Of a stretch of 64,000 nucleotides of DNA, positions 1 through 12,758 are shown piece by piece. The position numbers were made by a program, and so were the translations under genes. Below the pieces are notes generated by a model. The model did not search any database. It saw nothing but the letters and a program-made list of their open reading frames with translations, and had not been told where the DNA came from. Position 1 is the stretch's first letter; each line of letters starts with the position of its first letter. The DNA comes from Rhynochetos jubatus (taxonomy: Eukaryota; Chordata; Aves; Eurypygiformes; Rhynochetidae). The DNA lies in assembly GCA_027574665.1 (NCBI GenBank), contig CM050656.1:15265501-15329500 (forward strand). The letters are read 5' to 3'.

Positions 1-679
1 AAGCTCTGAAATTACTTAAACATGTGTATGTTCAAAAGTCGTGTTGTTTTCAACATTTGAAGCTAGGTAGAAATCATACACTCTATGTACATTTTGCAAC
101 ATCCTGCTGAATTGGATTTAACATTTCTACTCTGGCTAAAGTAGATTTCTTTATTCACAATTCCTTGCTAGGCTGTACCATCTGTAGTTTTCTGTATTTT
201 GATCTATTCCAAGGTGACTGAAGAGTGAAGGTACAGGAATTTTTATTGTACTTGCGATATGATTCTCTCATAAGTGTCAATTAGCATTATTTTGCACAGG
301 AATTGAAACTTAGTAAGAACAGTATTTAATAATATACATTTCTTTATCATATTTTGATACTTGTTTGCACAAGTAATGATCTGATGGACTTCGACAGTGG
401 GCTGTAAACATAGAGCTTTCAAGGAGTCTTTTCAACACTCAGCAATACCATTGCCAGGCCAGATCTGTAGTTACTGTGGAGGTTTCCTGATGCTAGTGTA
501 CAAGAGAAAAGGATCATTCTGCAGTGTAAGCATCCTCTAATTTGAAGAAATGGCTTTATAGCAGTAGCAGTTATTGGAATAACAGCTGGTACTGTCAACA
601 CTGCTGCACAGGGTGAGCTGTAGTGGTGCAGATTTGGTTCTCACCTACAATAGGAACTAGCATATATGCCTTTCACACC

Positions 680-739
680 TTTTTTGTTTGATGGGCTTTT
701 AGGTTTTTGTTTGGGTGTTTGGTGGTGGTTTTTTTTTTA
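680..739. repeat. G/T-rich low-complexity tract
   Basis: The + strand here is almost only T and G, with a run of ten T near its end. It is one of about ten such tracts in the window, most of which have the T/G strand on top. It probably arose by slippage; no coding potential is visible. Confidence 0.7.
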
Positions 740-3700
740 CTCCAGGAGAATTAACATAGAGTCACTTTAAAACGTACACGTACATACAGAAAAATCACAA
801 GGAGAAACCAAGAATAAATTTAATCATAGCTGTGTATTTTGAGACAGAATAATTGTGCTACCTGCATCTGGGAGTATAAGAAGCCACAGTGTGAAATAAT
901 TGTTTAGAAGTTTGCAGCTAGCATTCATTCTTTACAGAATGAGATACTAAACTGAGGAGTCACAGAAGCAAAAGGCATCTTAGTTAAGATGCCAGATGTT
1001 TCAAAGCAACAATAGTATTTCTTTCACTATCTACTTCCAGATCATAATTTACTTACTGATAGATTGATTTTATTTGGCTTTGTTGATTTTAAAAAGTAAA
1101 TGAAAATATTATGGCAGACTTCAAAAGGAGGCATTAATGCATTCAGCTAAATCTTTTTATAGCATTTATGTCACACCTTTATATAAAGGTCACAGATGGA
1201 GAAATAGCAAAATGTACCACCTCCCGCGTCAAACGTAGCAGGTTTTGAGACTAGCAAATTGTTCTGTTACCTGAATCTTGTATCCATTTGGGATTAAACA
1301 GGTTTTTTCTACAAAGCATTCAAATGTATCTTCTGTCTGGCAGAATATATCCATCACTATACCAGAACTATTGTTCTAGCCCTCAAAGCAGTTTTCCTCT
1401 ATGGATGAGCTTATTTTAAAGTGCTAGTTCATCTGAAAAGCCATATGCCTGGGTTGTTTTTTGTGGTTGGATATGAAGCAGGGGGAAAGAAGGTCAGGGA
1501 AGGAGGGGTGCATGTGTGAATGTTTCTTTTCTCCAAGAGAAGGGCATAGGCAGACTAAACTGACTTTTATTTCTTTTATTTCCAGTAAAAGGTTGGAGAC
1601 TGGAGGGAGGAGGCAACTGTCAGAGAAAGTTCATGAAGGAAAAATACATTAAATAAAGCATCAATACAATGTGTATAATTCATGTGCAGGGTATATAATA
1701 ATGCAGAAAGGACTGGACTAGGCTTCATATTGGAATTACACATTTTAAACTTTTCGTGTCGTGGTTATTACTGTGACCTTTGCTGTTCTGATACTGGTGT
1801 CTGTAAGAAACTTGTTCAGACTTGCAGATCTAGTGGCATGCTTGATGGTTTCCCTAAAATGGGGACATCATTGGTTACACATCTTCTGCTTCCCGGTGGT
1901 TATCAAGAAGTTACTCTCAATATTAGCTGTACTTTCACCTGCCAAGAAAAGAAATGCATAGCTTCCTTTATTCTGTGGTGAAACAAAGTGGTTTAGACAC
2001 CAGTCTTACAATACCTGCCAGAAACAACAAAAAATACTTTAACTTAATAAAATTTCCATATATTTAGATGACCCCTAGAATATATGACTTTAATTGATGT
2101 CTATCTTTTTCTGGACTATAAATGGTGTGATAGAAGTTGTCCTTTGGCACATTACCAGAAGTTAGGGTGCAGGGGGAATTGCTGTTTTGTTAAAGCTTAA
2201 GCTATTAGATTGGTCGGTTTTTGTTTGTTGGGTTTTTTTGTTGTTTTAAATCATCTTTAAGGAAAAATACCTCAGTCTTCTCTGAGTAATGCTTTTTGTC
2301 AATATTATCTGTGACACAGACCTTCATAGTATAACTGTTCATTAAAATGCTGTTGCACATGAAGTAGACTGAAGTTACTGCTATCAGTTTCCAACAAAAA
2401 TGGACTGTTTCTGTAACTTTTGATAGTGACCTCTTTGTTTAAGTCTTGTTAGATAACTTAGGACTTTGTTTTCTTTTAAAAAAAGAACACTTTCTTGGAG
2501 AAAGTTGATCTGTAGTTTACAAGTAAAGCTGTTTAAAATTGATCGCTTCAGCAATGTTGTGCCACAAAAGTCTTTCAAAAGATTTTTTAAATGACACTAG
2601 CTATTTTACAGAAGCCTTTGAAAGTCTTAAAATAGTATTGTGTTTTTATTAACTACAATTTTTCTCCCTATGCTCTATCTTAAAACTGTGTTTTCTTTGT
2701 ATGTTTTTAAAAGTGAAGTCACTCTCCTTTCAAGCTAAATCAACAATTGCCGTGTTCTATTATTCAGTCTACAGAACTAATTCTGGCAGTAAGGAGCGAA
2801 AAAATAAAATAAAAATGCAGGGCAGGTGGGGAAGAACCCAACACAGTCCACACTGAAAGCTGAAAAGGAGGTGCTAACAGGGGCTGGAATTGAAAGTTAT
2901 CCTTAAATTTCTCATACGGCTCCACCTACTAAAGACTTTTGTGAAAACATCTTCTAGAAGTTCTTTTATAATGAAGTTTTTATCTGGTACTGTCGTTCAC
3001 AGAATGAATATGAAGTTTTTACAGTGTCTAAATAGTCTTAAATTTTGTAAAGTAGTAGTCTTAAATATTGTGAGATTAAGGCCTTCAGAGACTGTTCTGT
3101 TTAAATAGCTAAGACCAGCTTTTTATTAAACTAAACCAGGAATTTTCCTTAAAACTGTTCTTGATGGCGGGAAACAGACCTGGGTTTCAGTTAAGTGCTT
3201 CAGGGTTGGTTTTTTCGGGTGGGTGTTGTTAGTTTTTTATTCACACATCCCAGTAACTGAAACAATGTCCCAGTTCTCAGATCTTTAGGTTTTCCATGTG
3301 ACTCCAAGCCACATCCTGATGCCCTTTGGTGCAGCTGCAAAGAACTCCCACGGGGTGTCACCACCCCAACTCCTTTTGTGGAGGGGTGGGATCAGCACAA
3401 GACCTGGGAGCAAGAGCTTTGTGCTGGTAACAGGTGTTGTTATGCATCCACTATCTTAAGCTTTAAAGAATCTTATTTTCGAACAGTACTTCTTTGCTGC
3501 CTGTTTCACGAAGAATCAGAAATAACAATGACAACATCAAAATATTAATGGCGCTTTCTTGTTGATTGTTATATGATTATAGCAAAATGATGCTTCTAAT
3601 CATGATTTATATGCATTTCAGTGCTTGCAGTAAAAGTGCAAGTTTTACCATTTATTGACTCCATAAAGAGAGCCCATAAAAGACTGAGGTCAACTTTCTC

Positions 3701-5468
3701 AAAAGCTTTGTTAATTTTCAGAGGTGCCATATAGGCACCTGGTTTGACTTCCAAGTTCCATGTGTGCAACTTGCCCAAAAATCTGGGCTAAAAGACATGT
3801 TTTTTTGGAAGGGGCTAGGTGTGCTTTGTCAGATAGACAAGCTTAATATCAAGTAGCTATTCTCTTGGTTGGTGCAGATGCATAAAAGTTGGAATTAAAC
3901 AGAGGATTTAATTGCTCTTTTATAAAAGCAGTTAAGTCAAGGTTTCAGTTCAGATGTGATTTAGATACTCACATCTGTGCTTGTAATAGAAACAGCTAAA
4001 ACCTTTGGAAATAACTTTCCATAATTTTTTTAATTATTGGGAAATAGTATTTACACCATTGGACTGAATGTACCAATCAAAGTATAATTTTTAAAAATCT
4101 TTTTTCAAAAATTCATTCAAAAATTACTTTTCCAGGCTTTTTAAAAGGCATTCATGACACCCCAGTAACAGAGTATTTTACTTTCTTCTGAGCTGCTATA
4201 TTTTTGCAAAACACATAGTTTCTTTCCAAGAAAGCATATTTCTATCACAAATCTCCTAATAAAACATAATATGATATTCAGTACAGTTATTAGCATGAAA
4301 ATGGATAGCTTCCAGAACTAATTAATATGCTTTTATTTTGCTTTTGTAAATAATTGCTGGCTTTAAGGATCTGTGCATGGATACAGGAAAAATACATACA
4401 ATGTTTTAATACTGTTTCATTTTTAAATAGCTGAAATTTGAATGTCAGGATAGTATCATGGAGTTAAATTATTATAGCAAAAAGATTTTGTTTTCATGGA
4501 GAAAATATCAGTTCTTACCACATGGTCAACCCAAAGGTAAACCAACACATTATGTATTTCAATATACAATAGGGGCAATATGTCTCACTATCTGGATAAA
4601 GTGAACAGTCCTTATCTGTCAGACATCAATACAATTGCTATTGTATTTTACATCTATATGCTTCTACATAGTTGCTTAATTGACGGTAATAAAAATCTAA
4701 GCTATGACAGTAGCCCTGAACCAATTTATCAGCACATTGTTTGTGTGCTGACTTCAGTCATTATCTCTGGATTTGTACTATCTGGTTTCTCTTGGGGCTA
4801 GGAGAATTGAGGATTCATAGTACACTGAAAGGAAACATAGCTAAGACAGAAGTTTGATAGTTCTAGAAAACTGAAGTTCATACATTTGGCTCTGGATTTT
4901 CTTTTCATACGCTGAAAATGATTGGGCATAAATTTAATTGAGTTTTCACATGCCATCCAATAATACTTTACTCCCCTAGGGTTCTTCTGCAACCCAGTCT
5001 CATCTATTTTCACCAACTTCCACTCACAAATGCCAGAAGACCAACTTAATGCGAACAAAGTGTCTAGCCTGGCAGATAAACCCTCAAGGAGGCAAGAAAG
5101 AATTATCTATATTAGAGTGGCATTTCAGAGCTAATCCCACATTCCAAAAAGTGGCATACTTGGGTTTAGCAATCTGCATTAAATAAGCAGGAGGTAAATT
5201 TGCAACAGAAGACTTATTCTGTCCTCCCTGAAGGACTCTGTTATTTGAGAAGCCTTGCCTAGTAATGTGATGTGGGTTTGTGGTTGAGCTGAAGTACTTC
5301 GAAGTCCAGTGGGGAACAGATAGCATCATCTTGTTTGATTTCTTTTTATTAGTTCTGCCTTTGAGTTTGTAATAAAAAGAAGGATGAAATGAGGAAGGTC
5401 TTCTAAAGCTGCAGGATTTGGGAATTTAGATATAGAGAAATTCTTCTGTGGTGTTGTTTGGGTGGTTC

Positions 5469-5494
5469 TTTTTTTTTTTTTTTTTTTTTTTTTT
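5469..5494. repeat. Poly(T) run, 26 nt, in a G/T-rich tract
   Basis: An uninterrupted run of 26 T, followed by T/G blocks to about 5520. On the - strand it would read as poly(A), so the tail of a retroposed copy was considered, but no recognisable retrotransposon or mRNA lies next to it. Its length will vary between individuals and sequencing runs. Confidence 0.85.
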
Positions 5495-8400
5495 GGGTTT
5501 TTAGGGTGGGGGGTTTTTTACCAAGGAGGCTGGAGGGCACAGCAAGGAGAGAGGAAAGTTGCCTACCTGGTGTGGAAGCTGATTTAACTGAGATTCAGTA
5601 CATTAATTATTGCTGGAAAGAATTATCTAATATCCTTTCAAACATGGTTCTTTGAACTGACTCCCATGTTTTCCATTAAAATGTGTGATGAGCTATTTCA
5701 TCTCTTGTGATCAATATTGACTGACTGTAACACCTCCAAGATTACATGCTGCTCTCTGACATGTCTTCTGGCTCTGTGATGAGTTCTTAAATGGGTTAAA
5801 ATTTCAAATTTGTTTACATCCAAACTGGGTTCAAACTAGTCCTTTCTTGCTAAAGAAAGGCTGTGCCATAGCACAGCTAGTCCTGTGTCAGTTTATTCTT
5901 GAATTATACTACAGCCAATAGCCTGTGAACCACGTACATTTGGTCCTACCATAACCCATTTTCTATTTGGGTTCCTGCTAACTTCTAATCCCCTATGTGT
6001 TATTCCAGTCTTTAGCTACCCCACCATAAAAAAACCCTATGTAATGGACAATGGAGCATAATATCATTTGTCAAACAACAAGCTATTTTTATCATAAAAC
6101 CAATATTTGGTATTAATATTTCATATTATAACTTGCTATGAAATTCTTTTCCTCCCCACAAATTCAGGGAAATGGGTTGACTGAAATTGCTGAATTTTTT
6201 GACTGACTTTGAGGAATTGGGCATTCACCAGGGAAGGTGGCACATGTTAAAGGGACATCCTGAGTATTAATACAGGGCAGAGCAGAATTATTCCAAGTCT
6301 TAAACCACTACTTACTTATTAATTTCAGTATGGAAAATATTTGCTTTCCTTTTAAAGAGTCTGTCTTGTTTACATATGCTCCTGCTACCTCTCACTGCCA
6401 CAATTTACTGGAGAAAGGAATGGAAATGCATTGTCCAAAAAGCTGCTCTTACAGGTTGTCTGCCCCAGAGGGAATTAGAGAGTTGGAGAATTCTGTGGGA
6501 GTAAATTTAATCTTAGACATTTCCTGAGTAATTTTACAGATACAAGAAGGATGGTTGGTTCAGATTAAAGTCAGGGTAAGCAGTTAAATTTAAGCTGTAC
6601 TTTAATATGAAATCTTTGGAGTCAATACCAGTGTAAACAGTTTTTAGCTGTCTGTTTATGCTCTTGCAGTTTCCCCTCTCAGCCGTACCAGTATCAGCAT
6701 GAGAGAATTGAACCTGGAAACTGATGTAGGGGTTTTTTTACAGAATTTTCTTACAACAGAGAGCTGGGGAAGGGAAAGGTTAATAAAAGGATGGCAGAAA
6801 ATTGCAACCATTTTTGTTGCTGAGCATTTCATGTTGTTAAATCACGGCCTTAGAAATAGCTTTGTTTACCTATAAACAGCTGATTGCCTGTGTCCTTAAT
6901 GTTCATAGAGTAGCTCTCCAAAGGAGAGTAAGAAAAATATCTCTTCCTTTTAATAAATTCTGACTGTATGGAATGATAGTCTTCTCTTGCAAGAAAATGG
7001 GAGTTTGGTTGATCCAGGCTTGATCCCATAAATCATGTGGTCTGAAGAATATACAGGTTGGATTCTTCTGGTTGCAGAATGTGATATATAAAAGGCCCAT
7101 TCTGGGAACTAAATCAAATTCCACCTTACTGGTCTAGGCAAATGTAGTGGGATCCTGAGAAATAGACTGTGTGGAGAGTGTGTTGAATGGAAATAAACTA
7201 AATAAACCTTCCTGTATGGCTCATTGAGAACACCAGGATCTTGTGCTTGAATGTCTGAATCCTCATCTGGATTCGCTCAGTAAAATGTGGATTTATACAA
7301 GATACTGCTTATTTCCTACCACTTTTTTAGAAACTCTCATAGCGCAAGAAGTTCATAGGGAGCAACAGTAATAGTTTTAAATTTGCTTTGATTAATAGGG
7401 ACCACCCTATGTCTTGCTTGTTTGACATTTGGAAATATCTGTTGTTTAGCCTTGATGAGACAGATCTCAGCAAGAACCTACAACTGTTAATGGTTACTCC
7501 TAAAAACTTGCTTATTGATGTGTCCAATTGAGACTTAATCAAAGTCGGGAGGGCAGTACTTTTGTGCCTGCTAATATTTTAATCATGAAATAAAATGCAA
7601 AGTCAATACAATTGCATTAGTGATATGATTATAATATATAGAAACTCAGATTTCTGGAAAACTATCCCGGCTGGAGGCTGCCTGCTGTTTCAGAAGATTA
7701 TCGCTTCCCCTGTGAAAGGGCAGGGGGAAATGGTTCAAGCAGGTAACAGCTTCTTAATTTGCTTTCTTAGTCTCACATCACCCACATATGGAAGAAGCAA
7801 AATCAGGTTAACACCCAAATTTAAACATAGAAGAGATGTATTCTCATGATCTCAGTAATAAAAGTATGTGTAAAGCAGCATGTATATTCTGGAAAGGAAG
7901 CTAACCATTAAAGCCAAGAAACATAGTCTGGCACAAATCTTATTACAAGTCTAAAAAGACTTGATGATATACAGATAGGTGTAGCATAACAGCAGGAAGA
8001 AAAAGGAAAACGGGGTTGACAGCTGTCTGCTGTATTAGTAGTACCAGAAAGTGCCAGCTAGTGTTTTTTATCAGGAGTAGCTAAAATGGGTAGTAGTGCA
8101 ATTCCACAATGCTATTGCTTTGTTTCACTCTGAGTTTGGAATAAGCACAGTCCAACACTAGCACATTTCTGTACACACTGAGGATCTGGCAGAAACAATG
8201 AACACAAAAATAAAGAGGGAGATTCTTCAAATTATCAGGAGTTCAGATCATATTTGGAGAAATGTAAACCTGTTGTCTTTATAATTACTATGACTTTTAT
8301 CTGAAACATTAGGTCTTCCTTATGGGAAAATATTCAAGATATTTTATGGGAAGCATGCAGTTATAGTTTCTAAAGACATGCTGGGGTAAGATGCAAGAAT

Positions 8401-10148
8401 TGATTGTCAGTCACTCTAAAATTCACTCAGGTAGTAAAATGCACAGGCAAATAAAATGAGTTTTAATAACTACATATTCAGAATAGACATGTTCTGAAGG
8501 TAGTTGCCTGTTCCCTATGATGCAGTGCACAGTGTACAAGCAATCAGTAAAATCTTTCTGGTTTAATTTAAAGAACTATAATTTTCCCCCTCTGGTTTAT
8601 GTATTGATTATATTTCATGTTACTGGGGTAAGCACATCATACAAGTGAAAGAAAAGCAAACCTACTTATTGGCAAACAGGAGCACAGAGGCCCAGTTCAA
8701 CAAGAACTCCTACAGTAGACCTTTGCTGTGCATTGGTTTTGGAGGAAGGGTAAAGTTGGTTTTTTTGAAAGTATTATTTCTTTTATATTTTCAAGTACAT
8801 TGATAAACAATCTTTTTGCCTAATGAGAGGAATGCAGCTATTTACAAGGATGTACATGATACCAAGAGTAAACAGAGTGTGGGGAGGGGAGAGGAAGAGG
8901 ATGAGGACAACACCACAGATTAATACAACTGACACAGGAGCTGCTCTCATAACTCTGCAGGGTGAGAAAACAAAAGGTCTCTCTGGTTTAGTCCCCTAGT
9001 TCCGGTAGCCCTGCACTTCTCTGAAGCTCTCCCATCATGCTTTTGAGCACCAGCCTTGAAAATCTTAACCAGCTACATTCCCAGCCCTTCCCATGGTAGT
9101 TATTCCTAAAGCCAGAGCGATGAAGTCAATCAAAGTGGGTGGTTGCCTAGGGCAGAATATTGCCAGAGGCAGCAAAATTAGCCAAGACCTTGTTGCTATT
9201 TTTGTCTGTCCCAGAGACCTTGAAAACCAGACTTGTCACTGAAAAAGTGGTCTGGGTGTTGTGGGAAAACAGCTACTTTGTCCATTACCCTTACCAGGGC
9301 TGGACTGGCTGGCACTGATTCTATCCCATTGTCCTATGGATGGCAATTCTTTTTTTCTTTCGTTATTCCTCCCCCATACTGGGAAGCTTTGAGTTAGATT
9401 CTTGCCTGCTCTTTACAGACAATTGTGGCATATTCTCGCTTTCTGTACACTTAGCTGTCATGCAAAGCAGCAACTTAATAATTCTACTGTTACCTTTATG
9501 TTGTCAGTCTACTGACACTTGTAAGGATTAAGAAAGTTTCCAAATCTAAACAAAATTAGGATAAGAATGATCAGAGAAATTACTAATCTATCCAAAGCTG
9601 CATTATTACTGCTTAGCATCTCAGCTCTGTAGAGTAGGGATGGGGGAAGGGTGAGTGTGATAAATGACTGAGGAAGGACGTGCTTCAATAGAGCTCTGCT
9701 TTGGTCTGCAAATTAAACCAAAATGAATTGGGCAGAAACATACTTTGAAACAACGTCCTCTTGCCCCCTCCTTTTCCCCTGAGTACATTAATGATTACAA
9801 GATGTGGGATACATATCTGAGCAGCAACCAGAGCCTGCTTCCCAAAGAGGAGAAGAATATGGGAACGCACCCAGAGGAAACATAAGTTGGCCAACAGGCT
9901 CTTAACATTAAAAAGTACTATAAGCAACAAGGGATTGCAATACCACACATGTATCAAAACCAGGCTTTGCTTCTGTATTTTTATTGGGATGTTAAAGGTA
10001 CAAAGTAGTCATTTTCAAATAAACAGACAATTGTCCTTTTTTCTTTATTTTTGAAGACTTGTATTAAAAGGTCAAAACTGAGTTTTCTCACTTAAAACAT
10101 TAATATAACAGCATTTTACATTCCCTGGACATGAACTGGATTTTTAAG

Positions 10149-10255
10149 ACTTAATCCTGCTTTATAGTCAAGGAAACTGAGGCACAGAGAAGTAAAATAA
10201 CTAACACAAATTGCCAGAATAGAACCACATTCCTTGAAATCCAGTCCTATGCCCA
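10149..10255 (+). mobile_element. Ancient MIR-like SINE fragment (3' part)
   Basis: The stretch holds the hallmark AGGAAACTGAGGCACAGAGA, preceded by TTAATCCT and followed by degraded forms of the MIR tail (a GCCAGAATAGAACC segment where MIR has a GCAGAGCCGGGATTCGAACC-type segment). This order matches the 3' half of the MIR/CORE-SINE consensus as I remember it, with a gap between the TTAATCCT block and the GGAAACTGAGGC block. MIR-type SINEs are old in amniotes and few survive in birds, so the fragment would be a fossil. The family was assigned by eye. Confidence 0.6.
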
Positions 10256-11942
10256 GTTCATTGATTAATGCTGTGTATCTGGTGAGCAGCCTTTTGTCAA
10301 CTCTTCAGTGACTTTTTTTCTTGTTCTTAGAAGTAAAGCAAATTTAAGAGCGGCAGAAAGAGAACACTGTTTTCATGAAACAACATAAATCTGTCTTCCT
10401 GTGCCTCATTATTTTCTTCACTGAGACATCTGGAAGAAAAAGGCCATGTATTTTTCTATCCCTTGCACTGTCTGCTGTGAATGTATTTGTTCTGAATAGA
10501 TTGAGAGGGTATGGTCTCACCAAATGGCATTTTTCAGATTTATCTTGTTTACCCTACAGATGAAAGAATTCATAGTTTTGTTTCTTATTATTTGGCTAAT
10601 TTTAATTTTGCATATGATTAATATTCTGATATCTGCACTCAAACAGTTCAACTGTGCCCTATGCATGGGCTCTCCCTTACAAGGAGATAGTCTTTTTGGT
10701 GATCTGGCTATTTTATTTCTTCCTGTCTTTATAAAAGAGCTCTTCTGTGGACAAACCCCTGTCTGGTATTCCCAGAGTAAAGCAGTGTTGGAATGGGACA
10801 AAAGATGTACTGTCCCTTATCTCAGTCTGGGATTAATGATATGATGGGTGTTTGTAATGATGTATTGGCAACAGAGGTGTGGGAAGCTTCCTTCTAAGAT
10901 CCTCAAGAGTTTTTGTAAATTTAAGTGGGCTAACTTAGCTCTGCACTAGGAAAATATGAACAGCTTTTTGTAAGATGTTTCTAAAAGTCTCCTTCCCTTC
11001 TTTCTTACTGGGCTGCCTCCCCTAAAAGATGTAGCTCAAAGATGGCACAAAGCCCTTGTACTAGTCTCAACAGCTGCAAGGAATAACGTATCAGGATCTG
11101 TATCTTCACTTTCTAGTTAGACTAAATACTAAATCATTTTACTAATAATGATATGGTATTGCTTAAGTTATCAACAAAATTGTAGTTGCATTTTACTACT
11201 TTATTGAGGGTTTAACTAAGGGGACTAGAGTGTATTTGGGTTCAGATTTTTCTCCCTGGCCAGTAAATGCATACTGCTACAGATACAACCAGACTGCAGC
11301 TTTGTGTGATTTATTCCATGGCTATTATAGCAGCAAGAAAATGAACACTGCATACCAGTTTTCTTAAATAAAAAAAAAAAAAAAAAGCCATTACTAGTCC
11401 AGGATCTGGACAGTCTTCTTTTGTCATTACTGCCTCCAAAATGATTATAGGCTGAATTCATGTACAATCTATCACATTATCCAAGGGCATTCTATGAATA
11501 GCTTCAAGCCAGAGCTAGCTTTGGTGAAGATGTAAAGGCAGAATATCAAAGTCAGCAGTAACTTTCAATAATGTGTTCAGGGTTAGCTAATGCAGATCAA
11601 AGTATTTATCTATGTGATATGTCAAGCCACAACAAATTACATCATGGATCATGTATCTTCTTCAGCCAAAGTAAGATCCAAAATTGGAATAAGTGTTTGT
11701 GAATCTGTAAACAGAGAAAATAAGTTGGTGGTGTCTATATGATAGGAGTATATCTTAGAAAATCAAGAATTTATTATTATTTCTCTTTCTCACCTCTGAT
11801 AATTTTTTCAGAACTAAAAAAATAGTAGATTTGCTATTTCCAGTCCAAATTAGATATTCACTTTGCTCAACAATAAGCAGACATTTTCAAGGCTTTAGAG
11901 ACTTTTTTTCTTAAAAGAAATCTAAATAATCTTCCTTCCTAT
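10256..11942. other. Unique non-coding DNA
   Basis: Nothing gene-like was recognised. Open frames of about 95-106 codons at 10517-10844 lie on both strands over the same bases and resemble no protein I know. A 17-nt poly(A) run lies at 11370-11386. Confidence 0.55.
11370..11386. repeat. Poly(A) run, 17 nt
   Basis: A homopolymer that begins inside an AAATAAA context. That could be read as a poly(A) signal plus tail, but no processed transcript was recognised upstream, so it is listed as a simple repeat. Confidence 0.75.
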
Positions 11943-12692
11943 GGACCTTGGCAGGCTGGAGGGGTAGGCCCGTGCCAACCTTATGAAGTTGAACAAGGCT
12001 AACTGCAAGGTCCTGCACATGGGTCAGGGCAATCCCCAGCACAGGTACAGACTAGCCAGAGAATGGATTTAGAGTGTCCCTCAGGAGAAGGACTTGGATG
12101 TAGTGGTGGATGAAAAGCTGGACATGAGCCAGCAGTATGCACTGGCAGCCCAGAAAGTCAGTTGTATCCTGGGCTGTATCCGGAGAAGCATGTCCAGCAG
12201 GTTGAGGGACGTGATTCTCCCTTTCTATTCCGCTTTCCTGAGACCCTACCTGGAGTACTGTGTCCAGCTGTGGATCCCTCAACATAAGAAGGATATTGAC
12301 TGGTTGGAGTGAGGCCAGAGGAGAGCCATGAAGATGCTATGATGAAAGGCCTGGAGAAGAGAAGGCTCTGGGGAGACCTTATATCATCCTTCCAGTATCT
12401 GAAGGGGGCCTACAAGAAAGATGGAGGGGGACTTTGTACAAGGACCTGAAGTGACAGGAAAGGGTTAACGGGTTTAAACTGAAAGTGAGGAGATTTAGAT
12501 TAGACATCAGGAAAAAATTCTTCACTGAGAAGATGGTGAAGCACTGGAACAGACTGCCCAGAGAAGTTGTGGATGCCTCATCCATGGAAGTGTTCAAGGC
12601 CAGGCTGGATGAGACTTTGAGCTACCTGGTCTAGTGGAAGGTGTCCCTGCCCATGGCAAGGGGGTTGGAACTAGATGGTCTTTAAAAAGCAG
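11943..12692 (+). mobile_element. CR1 LINE, 5'-truncated 3' end (ORF2 C-terminus plus 3' UTR)
   Basis: CR1 is the dominant non-LTR retrotransposon of birds; its ORF2 encodes endonuclease and reverse transcriptase. This copy starts abruptly near 11943, as 5'-truncated CR1 copies do, and runs to the 3' UTR block GTTGGAACTAGATGGTCTTT. The reading frame at 12094-12309 gives a typical CR1 ORF2 C-terminal segment, with [23 protein letters not shown] and [10 protein letters not shown] visible. The sequence continues after a break with the blocks behind [30 protein letters not shown] and FKARLD. It is dead: a TGA at 12310 replaces an expected Arg codon, and about 50 bp seem to be missing near 12335-12350 relative to the consensus I remember. 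The usual terminal segment and octamer repeats do not follow in the normal orientation. Confidence 0.95.
12094..12312 (+). pseudogene. Remnant of CR1 ORF2 (reverse transcriptase C-terminal region)
   Basis: A 72-codon open segment inside the CR1 copy. It carries the conserved stretch beyond the RT catalytic core, including [20 protein letters not shown] and the CVQLW motif. No RT palm motif or endonuclease domain is present because the element is 5'-truncated. The open frame starts at an internal Met and ends at a nonsense change, so it is a fossil and not a gene. Confidence 0.93.
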
Positions 12693-12699
12693 AATTATT

Positions 12700-12758
12700 A
12701 ATCACTGAATCACTGAATGGTTAGTGTTGGAAGGGACCTTAAAGAACATGGAAATCTT
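12700..12758 (-). mobile_element. CR1 3' terminus in inverted orientation
   Basis: Read on the + strand, this is ATCACTGA-type octamer repeats, then GGTTAGTGTTGGAAGGGACC and TTAAAG. That is the reverse complement of the CR1 3' end (GGTCCCTTCCAAC... followed by octamers). It begins about 10 bp after the forward CR1 loses its normal 3' terminus and carries nearly the part the forward copy lacks, with only about 10-15 bp of overlap. It may be an inverted terminus of the same copy or a second, very short CR1 inserted tail-to-tail. Confidence 0.85.

Larger units (their letters stand above)
1..10148. other. Unique non-coding DNA, no gene recognised
   Basis: AT-rich sequence with stop codons in all six frames at short spacing. 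No open frame exceeds about 100 codons and none resembles a known protein. No interspersed repeat that I can name lies here. The visible structure is a set of G/T-rich tracts on the + strand near 680-739, 2213-2247, 3205-3240 and 5453-5520, and a purine-rich patch near 8880-8910. The stretch is compatible with an intron or intergenic DNA, and the sequence alone does not separate the two. Confidence 0.6.

Noticed and set aside
5469-5494. Poly(A) tail of a retrocopy on the - strand
   Set aside because: The neighbouring bases are G/T low-complexity sequence and no coding or SINE sequence was recognised.
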